From: CmP2 sp052084925
GTDB lineage: Bacteria > Actinomycetota > Actinomycetes > Actinomycetales > Micrococcaceae
Length of the DNA: 64,000 bases
Assembly (NCBI GenBank): GCA_052084925.1
Contig: JBQDEV010000002.1
Span: forward strand, 186,001-250,000
Direction of reading: 5' to 3'
Shown here: in pieces, positions 36,970-45,409 of the stretch
Layout: every line of letters begins with the position of its first letter
Position numbering within the stretch: position 1 is the stretch's first letter
Position numbers and translations under genes: made by a program
The notes under the pieces: generated by a model
Databases searched by the model: none
Told to the model about the DNA's origin: nothing
What the model saw: the letters and a program-made list of their open reading frames with translations, nothing else

Positions 36970-37559
36970 TGCGTCCCGACATGAAGAAGAAGGCGCTCTC
37001 TTTCGGCGGCGCAAGTACCCTCGGCCTGAGCCTGTTGCTCGCTGGCCCGGCTGCCGCGGATGAATCGCTGCAGCCACCGGAGTTGGAGTTCGAGATCACC
37101 GAGAAGGTCCTGGCCGACTCGATCACCGAGAAGGTCCTGGCCGACTCGATCACCCAGTTCTCCATTGAGGACTCCATCGAATCCCTCGGGGAGGCAGAGA
37201 GCAGCGAGGAGGACGTGATTGTCCTGCAGGCCGATATCCTCTTCGTCGCCATGAAGGCCGACCTTCCCGACAGTGCTACCTCGCGGATCGAGAAGCTCGT
37301 GGAGGAAATTCCCGACGGCGCCTCCGTGCAGGTGCACGGCCACACTGACTCGAACCCGATGCCCGAGGATCACGAATACGACAATCAGAGCCTCTCCGAA
37401 GCGCGCGCTCAGGCCGTCGCCGACGCGCTGTCCTCGGTGCGCTCCGACTTGGAGCTCGACGTCGAGGGCTTCGGCGACACCGATCCGGCCGTCAGCGAGA
37501 ACCCTGACGACCCCTCCACCTATGCGGCGAACCGTCGCGTGGAAATCCGCTACAACTAA
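36969..37559 (+). CDS. Secreted OmpA-like domain protein
   Basis: A 196-residue protein with a signal peptide (MKKKALSFGG... ending GPAAADES) and a C-terminal OmpA/MotB peptidoglycan-binding domain: VQVHGHTDSNPMPEDHEYDNQSLSEARAQAVADAL, and NRRVEIRYN at the end. That domain classically binds diaminopimelate-containing peptidoglycan. Residues 43-60 are a perfect repeat of nine residues (ITEKVLADS twice). It probably acts in the cell wall with the flanking lipoproteins. An in-frame ATG at 36981 is a good alternative start. Confidence 0.85.
   Translation: MRPDMKKKALSFGGASTLGLSLLLAGPAAADESLQPPELEFEITEKVLADSITEKVLADSITQFSIEDSIESLGEAESSEEDVIVLQADILFVAMKADLPDSATSRIEKLVEEIPDGASVQVHGHTDSNPMPEDHEYDNQSLSEARAQAVADALSSVRSDLELDVEGFGDTDPAVSENPDDPSTYAANRRVEIRYN
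37094..37147 (+). repeat. Perfect 27-bp tandem duplication inside the OmpA-like gene
   Basis: The unit GATCACCGAGAAGGTCCTGG plus CCGACTC occurs twice in direct succession without mismatch, and a third copy begins (GATCACC) before diverging. It keeps the frame and duplicates nine residues. Identity of the copies suggests a recent slippage event. Confidence 0.95.
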
Positions 37560-37605
37560 GGCGCAGCGCGCTGAGGCGTACTGAACAGACGTGAAGGAGA
37601 CCGAG

Positions 37606-37878
37606 ATGATCCCCGAATCCACCAGTCATGCTGCGCATCGCACGATGCCGCTTGCCGTGCGGGTCGCCGGGCTCGCCGCCGTTGCCGCACTGACCCTGGC
37701 TGGTTGCTCCTCGGGCTCCGAGCCCGCGGGATTCACCGACGGCAGTGCCTCACCCTCGGCGGCAGCATCCGAAGACTCTGCGGCGCAGGATGGGGCCGAC
37801 GAGGCACCCTCCGCCACCACCGAGAATGACGGCGCCCTCGTTGCCGAGATCGACGACCCGGTGGAGTTCGAGGTGTGA
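37606..37878 (+). CDS. N-terminal fragment of a lipoprotein cut by an in-frame TGA
   Basis: Ninety residues: a signal peptide with lipobox LTLAGC (Cys about 36) followed by an Ala/Ser/Asp/Glu linker, ending abruptly at FEV. The frame continues without shift into the OmpA-domain frame at 37909. The TGA at 37876-37878 is the only interruption, so this was one gene or is read through. ATG 37606 has AAGGAG 7 nt upstream and is preferred to GTG 37591. Confidence 0.6.
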   Translation: MIPESTSHAAHRTMPLAVRVAGLAAVAALTLAGCSSGSEPAGFTDGSASPSAAASEDSAAQDGADEAPSATTENDGALVAEIDDPVEFEV

Positions 37879-37908
37879 AAGAAGGCGGAAGAATCCGAGA
37901 CGGCCACG

Positions 37909-38931
37909 GTGACTTGGCTCGAAGACCAGGTGATCGAGGAGTCGGAGATCAGCGCCGGGGCGGACCCCAAAACGGTCGAGACCGATGACGGCGAGATCGA
38001 GATCCCCGGCGCCCCCGCCGTCATGGTCCCCGAGCGGGTGGCGCAGGCCGGATGCATCATCGAGTACGACGCGCCCGGTGGCTGCCTGCCCGCCGTCGAG
38101 ATCTCCGGTTCCTACATTCCGGGATACCGCGTTCCCAGCCGGGAGATTCCTGCCGTCGAGCTGCCCGGCGGTGGCACGAACGAGGCGCTGGTCCAGGACG
38201 AGCTGTCCAAAGAGGCAGTCGAGCAAGACGGCGCTCGGGCGGAGCAGGTGTGCCAGATCGATGAGAGCGAAGCCAGCGGGCGGGTGGTGGCGCCGGTGAC
38301 GCGCGGCCCTATCACCCGCGGTCCGATCACCGTGGGGCCCTTGACCGCTGGCCCGCGCACGCAACCTCCGGCCAACACTGATGCCGGTTTCATTCCCGGA
38401 TATACGTTGACCGGGATGAGCGTCCCGGGCCAATCGGTGCCCGGAGCCTCCGTGCCAGGCGCGTCGTTGCCGGGGTACGTGCTCGACAACGCCGAGGGCA
38501 CCAACAAGGCCGAGCGCGACGAGCAGGTCTACTACACCACCGAAGGTGACGTGCTCTTCGACGCCGACTCACACGAGCTGAGCTCCGCCGCCGGTCAGGA
38601 GCTACAGGCCGTCGCCGACGACATGGCTGCGCTGGTCGAGCAAGGCGACGTCGAGATGACGGTGGAGGGCCACACCGACAACGTGGCCACCAGCGCCTAC
38701 GACGACAACCAGGACCTCTCCGAACAGCGCGCGGCCTCCGTGGCCGACTGGCTGGTGAGCAACGCCGGTGTGGAGGAGTCAGCGATCACCGTGGAGGGTC
38801 TGGGCGAGGAACACCCGCGTGCCTCCAACAACACCGACGAAGGACGACAGCAGAACCGTCGCGTCGTCATCACCGTCACGCCTGAGGGCTACGAACCCGA
38901 GGTGGACTACGAGACCGAGTCGGGCAACTGA
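37909..38931 (+). CDS. OmpA-like peptidoglycan-binding protein, C-terminal part of the interrupted lipoprotein
   Basis: A 340-residue frame with no signal peptide of its own, in the same phase as the 37606 fragment 30 bp upstream. The middle has short repeats: GPIT-type (RGPITRGPITVGPLTAGP) and VPG-type (SVPGQSVPGASVPGASLPG). The C-terminus is an OmpA-family domain: VLFDADSHELS, MTVEGHTDNVATSAYDDNQDLSEQRAASVADWL, NRRVVITV. The GTG start at 37909 has only a weak ribosome site. With the upstream fragment it forms a lipid-anchored peptidoglycan-binding protein; alone it would stay in the cytoplasm. Confidence 0.65.
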   Translation: MTWLEDQVIEESEISAGADPKTVETDDGEIEIPGAPAVMVPERVAQAGCIIEYDAPGGCLPAVEISGSYIPGYRVPSREIPAVELPGGGTNEALVQDELSKEAVEQDGARAEQVCQIDESEASGRVVAPVTRGPITRGPITVGPLTAGPRTQPPANTDAGFIPGYTLTGMSVPGQSVPGASVPGASLPGYVLDNAEGTNKAERDEQVYYTTEGDVLFDADSHELSSAAGQELQAVADDMAALVEQGDVEMTVEGHTDNVATSAYDDNQDLSEQRAASVADWLVSNAGVEESAITVEGLGEEHPRASNNTDEGRQQNRRVVITVTPEGYEPEVDYETESGN

Positions 38932-38935
38932 CCGC

Positions 38936-38972
38936 CCGCACCGTCGTTCTCCCCAAGGGAGCGGCGGTGCGG
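38936..38972 (+). terminator. Strong hairpin after the OmpA cluster
   Basis: CCGCACCG (38936-38943) pairs with CGGTGCGG (38965-38972), and an inner CTCCC/GGGAG pair extends it. It begins 4 nt after the OmpA-domain stop. No U-run follows, so it is a probable but not classical terminator. Confidence 0.45.
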
Positions 38973-39011
38973 TAGGAGTCCCGCCCGGTTTCTGGGATAA
39001 TCGAGGGCAGT

Positions 39012-40301
39012 ATGACTACTCTTTCCCAGACTCCGGTGCGCGATTCCGCCGACCATCCACCTCAGCCCGGTGTCCGGCATGCCCGGAATAGTGTCGAGGG
39101 CGCGGCTTCCGATGAGGGTTCTGCACACCCGCGGGCCAGCTCCTCCACGATCTCCCTGCCTCCGCTGAAGCTGGGCCCGCTCACCATCGATGTCCCCGTG
39201 GTGCTGGCCCCGATGGCCGGCATCACTAACACCGCCTTCCGACGCCTGTGCCGCGAATACGGGGGCGGACTCTACGTCTCCGAAATGGTGACGGCCCGGG
39301 CGCTCGTCGAGCGCAATCCGGAATCGATGCGCATCATCCACCACGACCCGGATGAGGTTCCGCGCTCCGTTCAGGTCTACTCGGTGGACCCGGTGACCAC
39401 CCGTGACGCCGTCCGCATGCTGGTCGAGGAAGACCACGCCGACCACATCGACCTGAACTTCGGCTGCCCGGTGCCCAAGGTCACCAAGAACGGCGGCGGT
39501 TCGGCCCTGCCCTGGAAGATCGACTTGTTCGCCTCCATCGTGGCCGCCACCGTGCGGGAAGCGTCGAAAAAGAACATCCCGGTCACCGTCAAGATGCGCC
39601 GCGGCATCGACGAGGACCACCTGACCTACCTCGAAGCGGGCCGCCGCGCGGTGGATCTGGGAGTGGCTGCCGTGGCCCTGCACGGGCGTACCATGCAGCA
39701 GCACTACTCCGGCCAGGCCAACTGGGACTCCATCGCCCGGCTACGCGAAGAGCTTCCCGCCGAGGTGCCCGTGTTGGGCAACGGCGACATCTGGTCCGCG
39801 GAGGACGCGATCGCCATGGTCGAGTACACCGGGGTCAACGGCGTGGTCATCGGGCGCGGCTGTCAGGGCCGCCCTTGGCTGTTCGGTGATCTGCAGAACG
39901 CGTTCACCGGATCCGAAGAGCGCTTCCGTCCCAGCCTCGGCGACGTGGCCGACTCGTTCTACCGGCACGCCGAGCTGCTGGTGGACACCTTCGGCGGCGA
40001 CGAGGCCAAAGCTCTGCGCGACATCCGCAAACACGTGGCCTGGTACTTCAAGGGCTACCCGGTCGGCGGCGAGCTGCGCGCTTCCCTGGCCCAGGTGATG
40101 GACCTGAACATGCTGGCCGAGCTGCTGGCCGAGCTCGATCGCAGCACCCCCTACCCGGGCGCCGACGTCGAAGGTCCGCGTGGTCGCGCCGGGTCCCCGA
40201 AGAAACCGCACCTGCCTTATGGCTGGCTGGACTCGCAGGAGCTCAACGAAAACCAGCGGGAACTGATCAAGGCAGCCGAGCTGGACGTCTCCGGTGGCTG
40301 A
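39012..40301 (+). CDS. dusB: tRNA-dihydrouridine synthase
   Basis: FMN enzyme reducing specific uridines in tRNA D-loops. The Dus signature is clear: VVLAPMAGITNTAFRRLCREYGGGLYVSEMV, catalytic Cys in LNFGCPVPKVTKNGGGSAL, VKMRRGID, ALHGRTMQQHYSG, and VLGNGDIWS. At 429 aa it has an N-terminal tail of about 55 residues that may be partly untranslated if a later start is used. A GATAAT box lies 10 nt before the ATG. It overlaps dgt by 8 bp. Confidence 0.94.
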   Translation: MTTLSQTPVRDSADHPPQPGVRHARNSVEGAASDEGSAHPRASSSTISLPPLKLGPLTIDVPVVLAPMAGITNTAFRRLCREYGGGLYVSEMVTARALVERNPESMRIIHHDPDEVPRSVQVYSVDPVTTRDAVRMLVEEDHADHIDLNFGCPVPKVTKNGGGSALPWKIDLFASIVAATVREASKKNIPVTVKMRRGIDEDHLTYLEAGRRAVDLGVAAVALHGRTMQQHYSGQANWDSIARLREELPAEVPVLGNGDIWSAEDAIAMVEYTGVNGVVIGRGCQGRPWLFGDLQNAFTGSEERFRPSLGDVADSFYRHAELLVDTFGGDEAKALRDIRKHVAWYFKGYPVGGELRASLAQVMDLNMLAELLAELDRSTPYPGADVEGPRGRAGSPKKPHLPYGWLDSQELNENQRELIKAAELDVSGG

Positions 40302-41667
40302 GCGCGACCAGCAGCGGCCCGGCTCAGCGGTACAGCAGACCCTTTTCGGTCCGGAAGGCCGACCGCCCTATGCTGGCCGCCCCGCGGTCACCCCCGGCTA
40401 CGGTGCCTGGGACCGCGCACGCTGGCTTCCCGAACCGCCCAAGTCCTCCTACCGCTCCGATTTCGAGCGTGATCGCGCCCGGGTGCTGCACTCCTCGGCG
40501 CTGCGCCGGCTCGGGGCCAAGACGCAGGTCGTCTCGCCCGGTGACGACGACTTCACCCGCACCCGGCTCACCCACTCCCTGGAGGTCGCTCAGGTGGGGC
40601 GCGAGCTCGGCCGGTCGCTGGGTTGCGACCCCGACGTCGTCGATACCGCCTGTCTGTCTCACGACCTCGGCCACCCGCCCTTCGGCCACAACGGGGAGAA
40701 AGCACTGGACGCCCTCGCCGAGACGATGGGCGGATTCGAGGGCAACGCCCAGACGCTGCGACTGCTCGCCCGTCTGGAGACGAAGAAGACCTTCGACGAC
40801 GGCTCCTCGGCCGGGCTGAACCTGACACGCGCCTCCCTTGATGCCGCCTGCAAGTACCCGTGGCTGCGCGAAGACGCTCCGCTGAAGGCCGACGGCACTC
40901 GTTCCAAGAAGTTCGGCGTGTACACCGACGACGCCGAGGTGTTCGACTGGTTCCGGCACGGAGTTTCCGCGCACCGGCAGTCCATGGAGGCCCAGGTGAT
41001 GGACCTCGCGGACGACATCTCCTACTCGGTGCACGACGTCGAGGACGGGATTGTCTCCGGACATTTTCAGCTGCAGTGGCTCACCGGCTCCGAACATCGG
41101 GGCCGGGCGATCGAGACCACCCGCACCTGGTATCTGCCCGACACCGATCCGGCGGAGATCGAAGCGGCCCTAGCGCGGCTGGAGACCACCCGTGTCTGGG
41201 TGACCGACGCCGACGGCTCCCGGGCTTCGCGCGCCGCACTGAAGGACATGACCTCTCAGCTCATCGGTCGATTCTGCACGGCGGCCTTTGACGCCACCCG
41301 CGAGGTCTACGGTAACGACCCGCTCACCCGGCATAACGCCAACGTGGTGGTCCCGCCGCAGACCGCCATCGAGATCGCCACCATGAAGGGCATCGCCGCC
41401 GCCTACGTGATGTCCTCGGAGGATCGTCGCCCCCTCTATGAGCGCCAGCGCGAGCTGCTCACCGAGCTCGTCGAGTTCCTCTCCCACACCGAGGGGCATT
41501 ACCTGGAGCCCATGTACGCCCACGATTGGAAGCACGCCCATGACGACGCCGGACGTCTGCGCGCCGTGATCGATCAGGTCGCTGCCCTCACCGACTACGC
41601 CGCCCTGGAATGGCACACCACCCTGGTGCAGGGCGAGCGCTATTCGGGCGGCGCAGTCAAGAGCTAG
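40294..41667 (+). CDS. dgt: Deoxyguanosinetriphosphate triphosphohydrolase-like HD protein
   Basis: Hydrolyses dNTPs to deoxynucleosides and triphosphate. A 457-residue HD-superfamily protein: RTRLTHSLEVAQVGRELG supplies the first His, CLSHDLGHPPFGHNGE the HD metal pair, and MDLADDISYSVHDVED the distal Asp. GTG start within the end of dusB; the pair is co-transcribed. Stop lies 11 bp from the converging aldehyde dehydrogenase gene. Confidence 0.93.
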   Translation: MAERDQQRPGSAVQQTLFGPEGRPPYAGRPAVTPGYGAWDRARWLPEPPKSSYRSDFERDRARVLHSSALRRLGAKTQVVSPGDDDFTRTRLTHSLEVAQVGRELGRSLGCDPDVVDTACLSHDLGHPPFGHNGEKALDALAETMGGFEGNAQTLRLLARLETKKTFDDGSSAGLNLTRASLDAACKYPWLREDAPLKADGTRSKKFGVYTDDAEVFDWFRHGVSAHRQSMEAQVMDLADDISYSVHDVEDGIVSGHFQLQWLTGSEHRGRAIETTRTWYLPDTDPAEIEAALARLETTRVWVTDADGSRASRAALKDMTSQLIGRFCTAAFDATREVYGNDPLTRHNANVVVPPQTAIEIATMKGIAAAYVMSSEDRRPLYERQRELLTELVEFLSHTEGHYLEPMYAHDWKHAHDDAGRLRAVIDQVAALTDYAALEWHTTLVQGERYSGGAVKS

Positions 41668-41678
41668 ACCGGCACGAC

Positions 41679-43124
41679 TCAGCCTTTGAGCAGACCCAGC
41701 GCGTGCGGTTCCTGGAATTCGCGTAGCCCGATGGTCCCCATCTCGCGGCCGATGCCGGACTGCTTGATCCCTCCGAAGGGGGCGCGCTGATCCAGCAGTG
41801 CCGGACCGTGCGTGTTGTGGAAGACGTAGCCGGACTGCAGCCGGCTCCCGATCTCGATCGCACGATCCTCGCTCGCTGTCCAGACACTGTTGCACAGGCC
41901 GTAGGGGCTGTCGTTGACCATCCGGACGCCGTCCTCGACATCCTCGAAGGTCAGAATCGGAATAGTGGGTCCGAACTGTTCCTCGGTGACCACCCGCAGC
42001 GCAGGGTCGGGGTCGAGGATCAGCGACGGGCGCATGAAGTACCCCTCCGTCCACTCACCGCTGGGGAGCTCGCCGAATTCGCGCACCTCTGCTCCGGACG
42101 CCCGGGCCTCCTCCACCAGCTCGGCGACGAACTCCAGCTGGGCCTTCTGATGGAATGGCCCCATCGTGGTCTCTGGGTCCGACGCCGGCCCGATTTTCAC
42201 CTGTTCCAGCCGCTTCGTCAGCTCGGCGATCAGCTCGTCCTTCTTCGATGAGTGCACGTAGATGCGCTTGGCGTTCATACACACCTGACCGGTGGTACCG
42301 AAGATGCCCATGAACAGCAGGTCCATGCCCTGCTCGGTGAACTCGGCGTCATCGAGGATCAGCACCCCGTCATTGCCGCCCAGCTCCAGGGTCACGTTCG
42401 TCAGGCTCTGCGCCGCCATTGTCATGATGCGCTTGCCGCCGTTGACCGAACCGGTGAAACAGACCTTGGCGACGTCGGGATTGGACACGAGGGCCTCGCC
42501 GATCTCCGCGTCCTGGCCCGTCACGATGTTCAGCACACCGGCGGGCAGCTTCTCGGCGTAGCGCTGCAGCACGCGCGCCATCGCCAGGGGAGTGGAGGGC
42601 GGTGGCTTGACGACGACGGTGTTGCCGGCCATCAGCGCATACGGCAGGGAGGCGCCGAGAATAGCCAGCGGCCAGTTGAACGGCACGATGATCGTGACCA
42701 CGCCCATGGGCTGGTGGCTCACCCGCACCTCGGTGGGAGGTCCGGGGAGAACCTCCACGGCGTCGACATCATCGACGAGACCGCAAGCCAATTCGGTGCG
42801 CTTCTGCAGGCCCATCAGATCGAAAGTGGACTCGCCGACGACCTTGCCGTTCTCGCTGGAGAGGACTCGAGCGTCTTCCTCGGAGTTTTCCATGATGGTG
42901 CCAGCGGCGGCCTGCAGAGCTTCGGCGCGGTCTTGGGCCGACGTCGCTGCCCAGGCGGGGAACGCTTCCTTGGCGGCGGCGACGGCGGACAGGGCCTGTT
43001 CGCGTGTGGCTGCCGCAGCGGTACCTACGGTTTCCGAGGGACGGGCGGGGTTTCTGACATCCAGTGTCTCTTCGGTGCTATGTTCCTGACCGCCGTAGAA
43101 CAACGGGGTGATGATCGCAGACAT
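41679..43124 (-). CDS. NAD(P)-dependent aldehyde dehydrogenase
   Basis: A 481-residue aldehyde dehydrogenase superfamily enzyme, cytoplasmic. Catalytic Glu247 lies in VTLELGGND, Cys282 in TGQVCMNAKR, the cofactor segment in FTGSVNGGKRI, and Asn150 in PFNWPLA. ATG 43124 has AAAGGGA upstream; the frame-open 43145 start does not. It diverges from the transketolase operon across a 387-bp control region with several palindromes, so it likely oxidises an aldehyde made by that pathway. The exact substrate is unknown. Confidence 0.9.
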   Translation of the reverse strand: MSAIITPLFYGGQEHSTEETLDVRNPARPSETVGTAAAATREQALSAVAAAKEAFPAWAATSAQDRAEALQAAAGTIMENSEEDARVLSSENGKVVGESTFDLMGLQKRTELACGLVDDVDAVEVLPGPPTEVRVSHQPMGVVTIIVPFNWPLAILGASLPYALMAGNTVVVKPPPSTPLAMARVLQRYAEKLPAGVLNIVTGQDAEIGEALVSNPDVAKVCFTGSVNGGKRIMTMAAQSLTNVTLELGGNDGVLILDDAEFTEQGMDLLFMGIFGTTGQVCMNAKRIYVHSSKKDELIAELTKRLEQVKIGPASDPETTMGPFHQKAQLEFVAELVEEARASGAEVREFGELPSGEWTEGYFMRPSLILDPDPALRVVTEEQFGPTIPILTFEDVEDGVRMVNDSPYGLCNSVWTASEDRAIEIGSRLQSGYVFHNTHGPALLDQRAPFGGIKQSGIGREMGTIGLREFQEPHALGLLKG

Positions 43125-43511
43125 GATTTCCCTTTCAAGGGCCATAAAAATATATCGGTACCAAGGGGTAAATGGCAGTTTCCTGCCATGGCGGCCGAAT
43201 CGAGGCCGGCCGACGTGCGGGGCGAAGCGAAGGGCTAATGTGTGAGTCGCATCACTTGCAACTTAGTGAATCAAACCCGTCGCGTAGCGTCAAGGGGGTG
43301 GGCCGTATTACGGTCTCTGCAACTAGGTTCGAGGGGAGCATTCGAGCCGACTCCGCCTAAACCCCCATGTCAGAGCAATGTCTGTTCGACGCGACAAGGG
43401 CGCTGAAAAAAGTGGTTTACAGAATCGTTGACAAGATCTAGTCTGAGGAGTGACTTAACTCACATCTCAGCAAAGTCGCACTCCGAGTGAGGCGCCTCAA
43501 GGGAGATTTCG
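43125..43511. promoter_or_regulatory. Divergent control region between aldehyde dehydrogenase and transketolase operon
   Basis: No gene is seen here. On the minus strand TATATT (43154-43149) is a likely -10 for the dehydrogenase. A perfect palindrome ATGGCAG-TTTC-CTGCCAT at 43172-43189 covers its -35 position. TGTGAGTCGCATCACT lies at 43241-43256. On the plus strand TTGACA (43428-43433) is a consensus -35 with a weak -10 (TGACTT, 43451-43456) overlapped by the palindrome at 43448-43465. The region is richer in A+T than the flanking genes. Confidence 0.6.
43448..43465. promoter_or_regulatory. Imperfect operator at the transketolase promoter
   Basis: GAGTGAC-TTAA-CTCACAT has GTGA/TCAC core arms and matches the right arm of the perfect 56125-56142 palindrome exactly (CTCACAT). 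It overlaps the presumed -10, a repressor position. The related TGTGAGTCGCATCACT at 43241-43256 may be a second site for the divergent gene. Confidence 0.5.
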
Positions 43512-44381
43512 ATGGTTGAAACGATTTCAAGACCGACTGTCACCGTGGATGAACTGGAGGAGCTGGCCTACGAGCTCCGCGAGAAACTACTTCTGTTATG
43601 CGGTGAATACAAAGGAGCTGTTCATATAGGTGGTGATTTGTCATCCGCCGATATATTCACATTGCTCTATCAATACGGAATGAGGGTTGACCCGCAGGAC
43701 CTGAAGAACCCGGAGCGCGACCGGTTCGTGCTGAGCAAGGGGCACGCCGCGGTCTGCATGTACATCGCCATGGCGATGCGCGGATTCTTCGACTACGACG
43801 ACATCGTCGGCACCTATGGTCAGCTCGATTCCGCCTACGGGATGCATCCTTGCAAGGTGCAGCTGCCTGGCGTTGAAGTATCGACAGGATCGCTGGGGCA
43901 CGGCTTACCGCTGGCCACCGGCATGGCCCTGCACGCACGGCGCAATGGGCAACAACATCGCGTCTTCACTCTGATGGGCGACGGCGAAACAGGTGAAGGC
44001 TCGGTCTGGGAGGCGGCCCTGGCGGCACAGTCGAATGATCTAGGCAACCTCGTGGCCTTCATCGATCGCAATCGGCAGCTGATGACCAGCTTCTCCGAGG
44101 AGCGGGTCCGTCTAGAACCCTACCCGGATAAATGGAGGGCTTTCGGCTGGAACGTGCTGGAGGTGGACGGCCACGACATGAGTTCGCTCGTGGAGGCCTT
44201 CGACCAGCTGCCCGATCCGGATTCCACGGTGCCGACCGTGATCGTTTGCAACACCGTCAAGGGCAAGGGCGTGGACTTCATGGAACGGAACCTCGCATGG
44301 CACGCCGGCTCGCTTAACGAACAGGACCTCGAACGCGCGCTGGCCTCTTTGGCCCAGGAACGAAAGGGAAACCAACGATGA
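43512..44381 (+). CDS. Transketolase, N-terminal (thiamine-diphosphate-binding) subunit
   Basis: Transfers two-carbon ketol units between ketoses and aldoses with the next product. The 289 residues form the first transketolase domain: GGDLSSADIFTLLYQYG, SKGHAAVCMYIAMA, GSLGHGLPLATGMALHARRNG, and the ThDP motif MGDGETGEGSVWEAALAA with NLVAFIDRNRQ. The second and third domains are in the adjacent gene, as in actinobacterial and archaeal split transketolases. It is the first gene of the operon and overlaps the next by ATGA. The first codons are AT-rich compared with the rest. Confidence 0.92.
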   Translation: MVETISRPTVTVDELEELAYELREKLLLLCGEYKGAVHIGGDLSSADIFTLLYQYGMRVDPQDLKNPERDRFVLSKGHAAVCMYIAMAMRGFFDYDDIVGTYGQLDSAYGMHPCKVQLPGVEVSTGSLGHGLPLATGMALHARRNGQQHRVFTLMGDGETGEGSVWEAALAAQSNDLGNLVAFIDRNRQLMTSFSEERVRLEPYPDKWRAFGWNVLEVDGHDMSSLVEAFDQLPDPDSTVPTVIVCNTVKGKGVDFMERNLAWHAGSLNEQDLERALASLAQERKGNQR

Positions 44382-45409
44382 CGACGGCAACTCAGAAAGC
44401 ACCGGTGCAGAATGCCGAGGACATCACATCCTTCACCTTCGGAGAACTGCTGTCATCGCGCACGGTGATCGGTGAGACGCTGAAGGACCTCGGATCGACC
44501 CACGACAACCTTTGGGTCCTCACCCCGGATATCGGGGCGACACTCGTCGAGTTCCGGGAAGCCTATCCGGATCGGTTTATTGATGTCGGTCTGTCGGAAC
44601 AGGCCTGTGTGGGTATTGCCGCCGGCCTGGCCAATGAAGGAAACATCCCCGTCGTATCCGGAATGCTGCCGTTCTTGAGCATGCGTGCCCTGGAACAGGT
44701 GCGATCGGATGTTTGCTACCCCAATCTGCCGGTCAAGATCGTGGGTACGCACGGCGGACTCGTCGGCAACGGCGGGTCTACCCATTACGCTGTCGAGGAT
44801 CTCGGGCTGATGACCTCACTGGTGAATATGACGGTGACCTCCATCGGCGATCCGCTGATGGTGGGCGAGGTGCTCCGACAGTCAATGTCCATGACCGGTC
44901 CGCTGTATATCCGGCTGGCCGTCGGCAAGAAAGACAAGGTCGTCTACGAACCCGGATCGGTGACGGTCGAAATTGGCAAGGGCATCACCGCGCGCGAAGG
45001 AACCGACCTGACCCTGTTTGCCCACGGGGAAACGGTGGCGCAAGCGCTCGAAGCCGCGGAGATTCTCGCCAAGGAGCACGGCGTGAACGCGCGTGTGGTG
45101 GACATGTTCACCCTCAAACCCCTCGACGAGGAATTGGTCTTGAGATGCGCCGAGGACACCGGACGGTTCGTCGTCGTGGAAGACCATCTGGCTTATGGGG
45201 GATTGGCCTCACAGATCTCGGATGTCCTGGTTGATCGCGGCGTCCGGCTCGACGCGTTCCGTCGCCTGGGCATCCCTCAGGTTTTCGCCGGCTTCGGCGA
45301 GGACACCGAGCTGCGCGACAAGCACGGGTACGGCCTGAGCGCAACCGTGCAGGCGGCCCTGGAAGTCGTGGGCCACCGCGCCCCGAGCGAGAAAGGCGGC
45401 GCACGATGA
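44378..45409 (+). CDS. Transketolase, C-terminal (pyrimidine-binding) subunit
   Basis: A 343-residue partner of the preceding subunit. It contains the pyrimidine domain with catalytic Glu in VGLSEQACVGIAAGLANEG and the C-terminal domain with GETVAQALEAAEIL and FVVVEDHLAYGGL. It resembles the 1-deoxyxylulose-5-phosphate-synthase-like arrangement of split transketolases. No kinase or aldolase is encoded in the operon, so this enzyme is probably the carbon-cleaving step for the imported sugar. It overlaps genes on both sides by 4 bp. Confidence 0.92.
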   Translation: MTTATQKAPVQNAEDITSFTFGELLSSRTVIGETLKDLGSTHDNLWVLTPDIGATLVEFREAYPDRFIDVGLSEQACVGIAAGLANEGNIPVVSGMLPFLSMRALEQVRSDVCYPNLPVKIVGTHGGLVGNGGSTHYAVEDLGLMTSLVNMTVTSIGDPLMVGEVLRQSMSMTGPLYIRLAVGKKDKVVYEPGSVTVEIGKGITAREGTDLTLFAHGETVAQALEAAEILAKEHGVNARVVDMFTLKPLDEELVLRCAEDTGRFVVVEDHLAYGGLASQISDVLVDRGVRLDAFRRLGIPQVFAGFGEDTELRDKHGYGLSATVQAALEVVGHRAPSEKGGAR

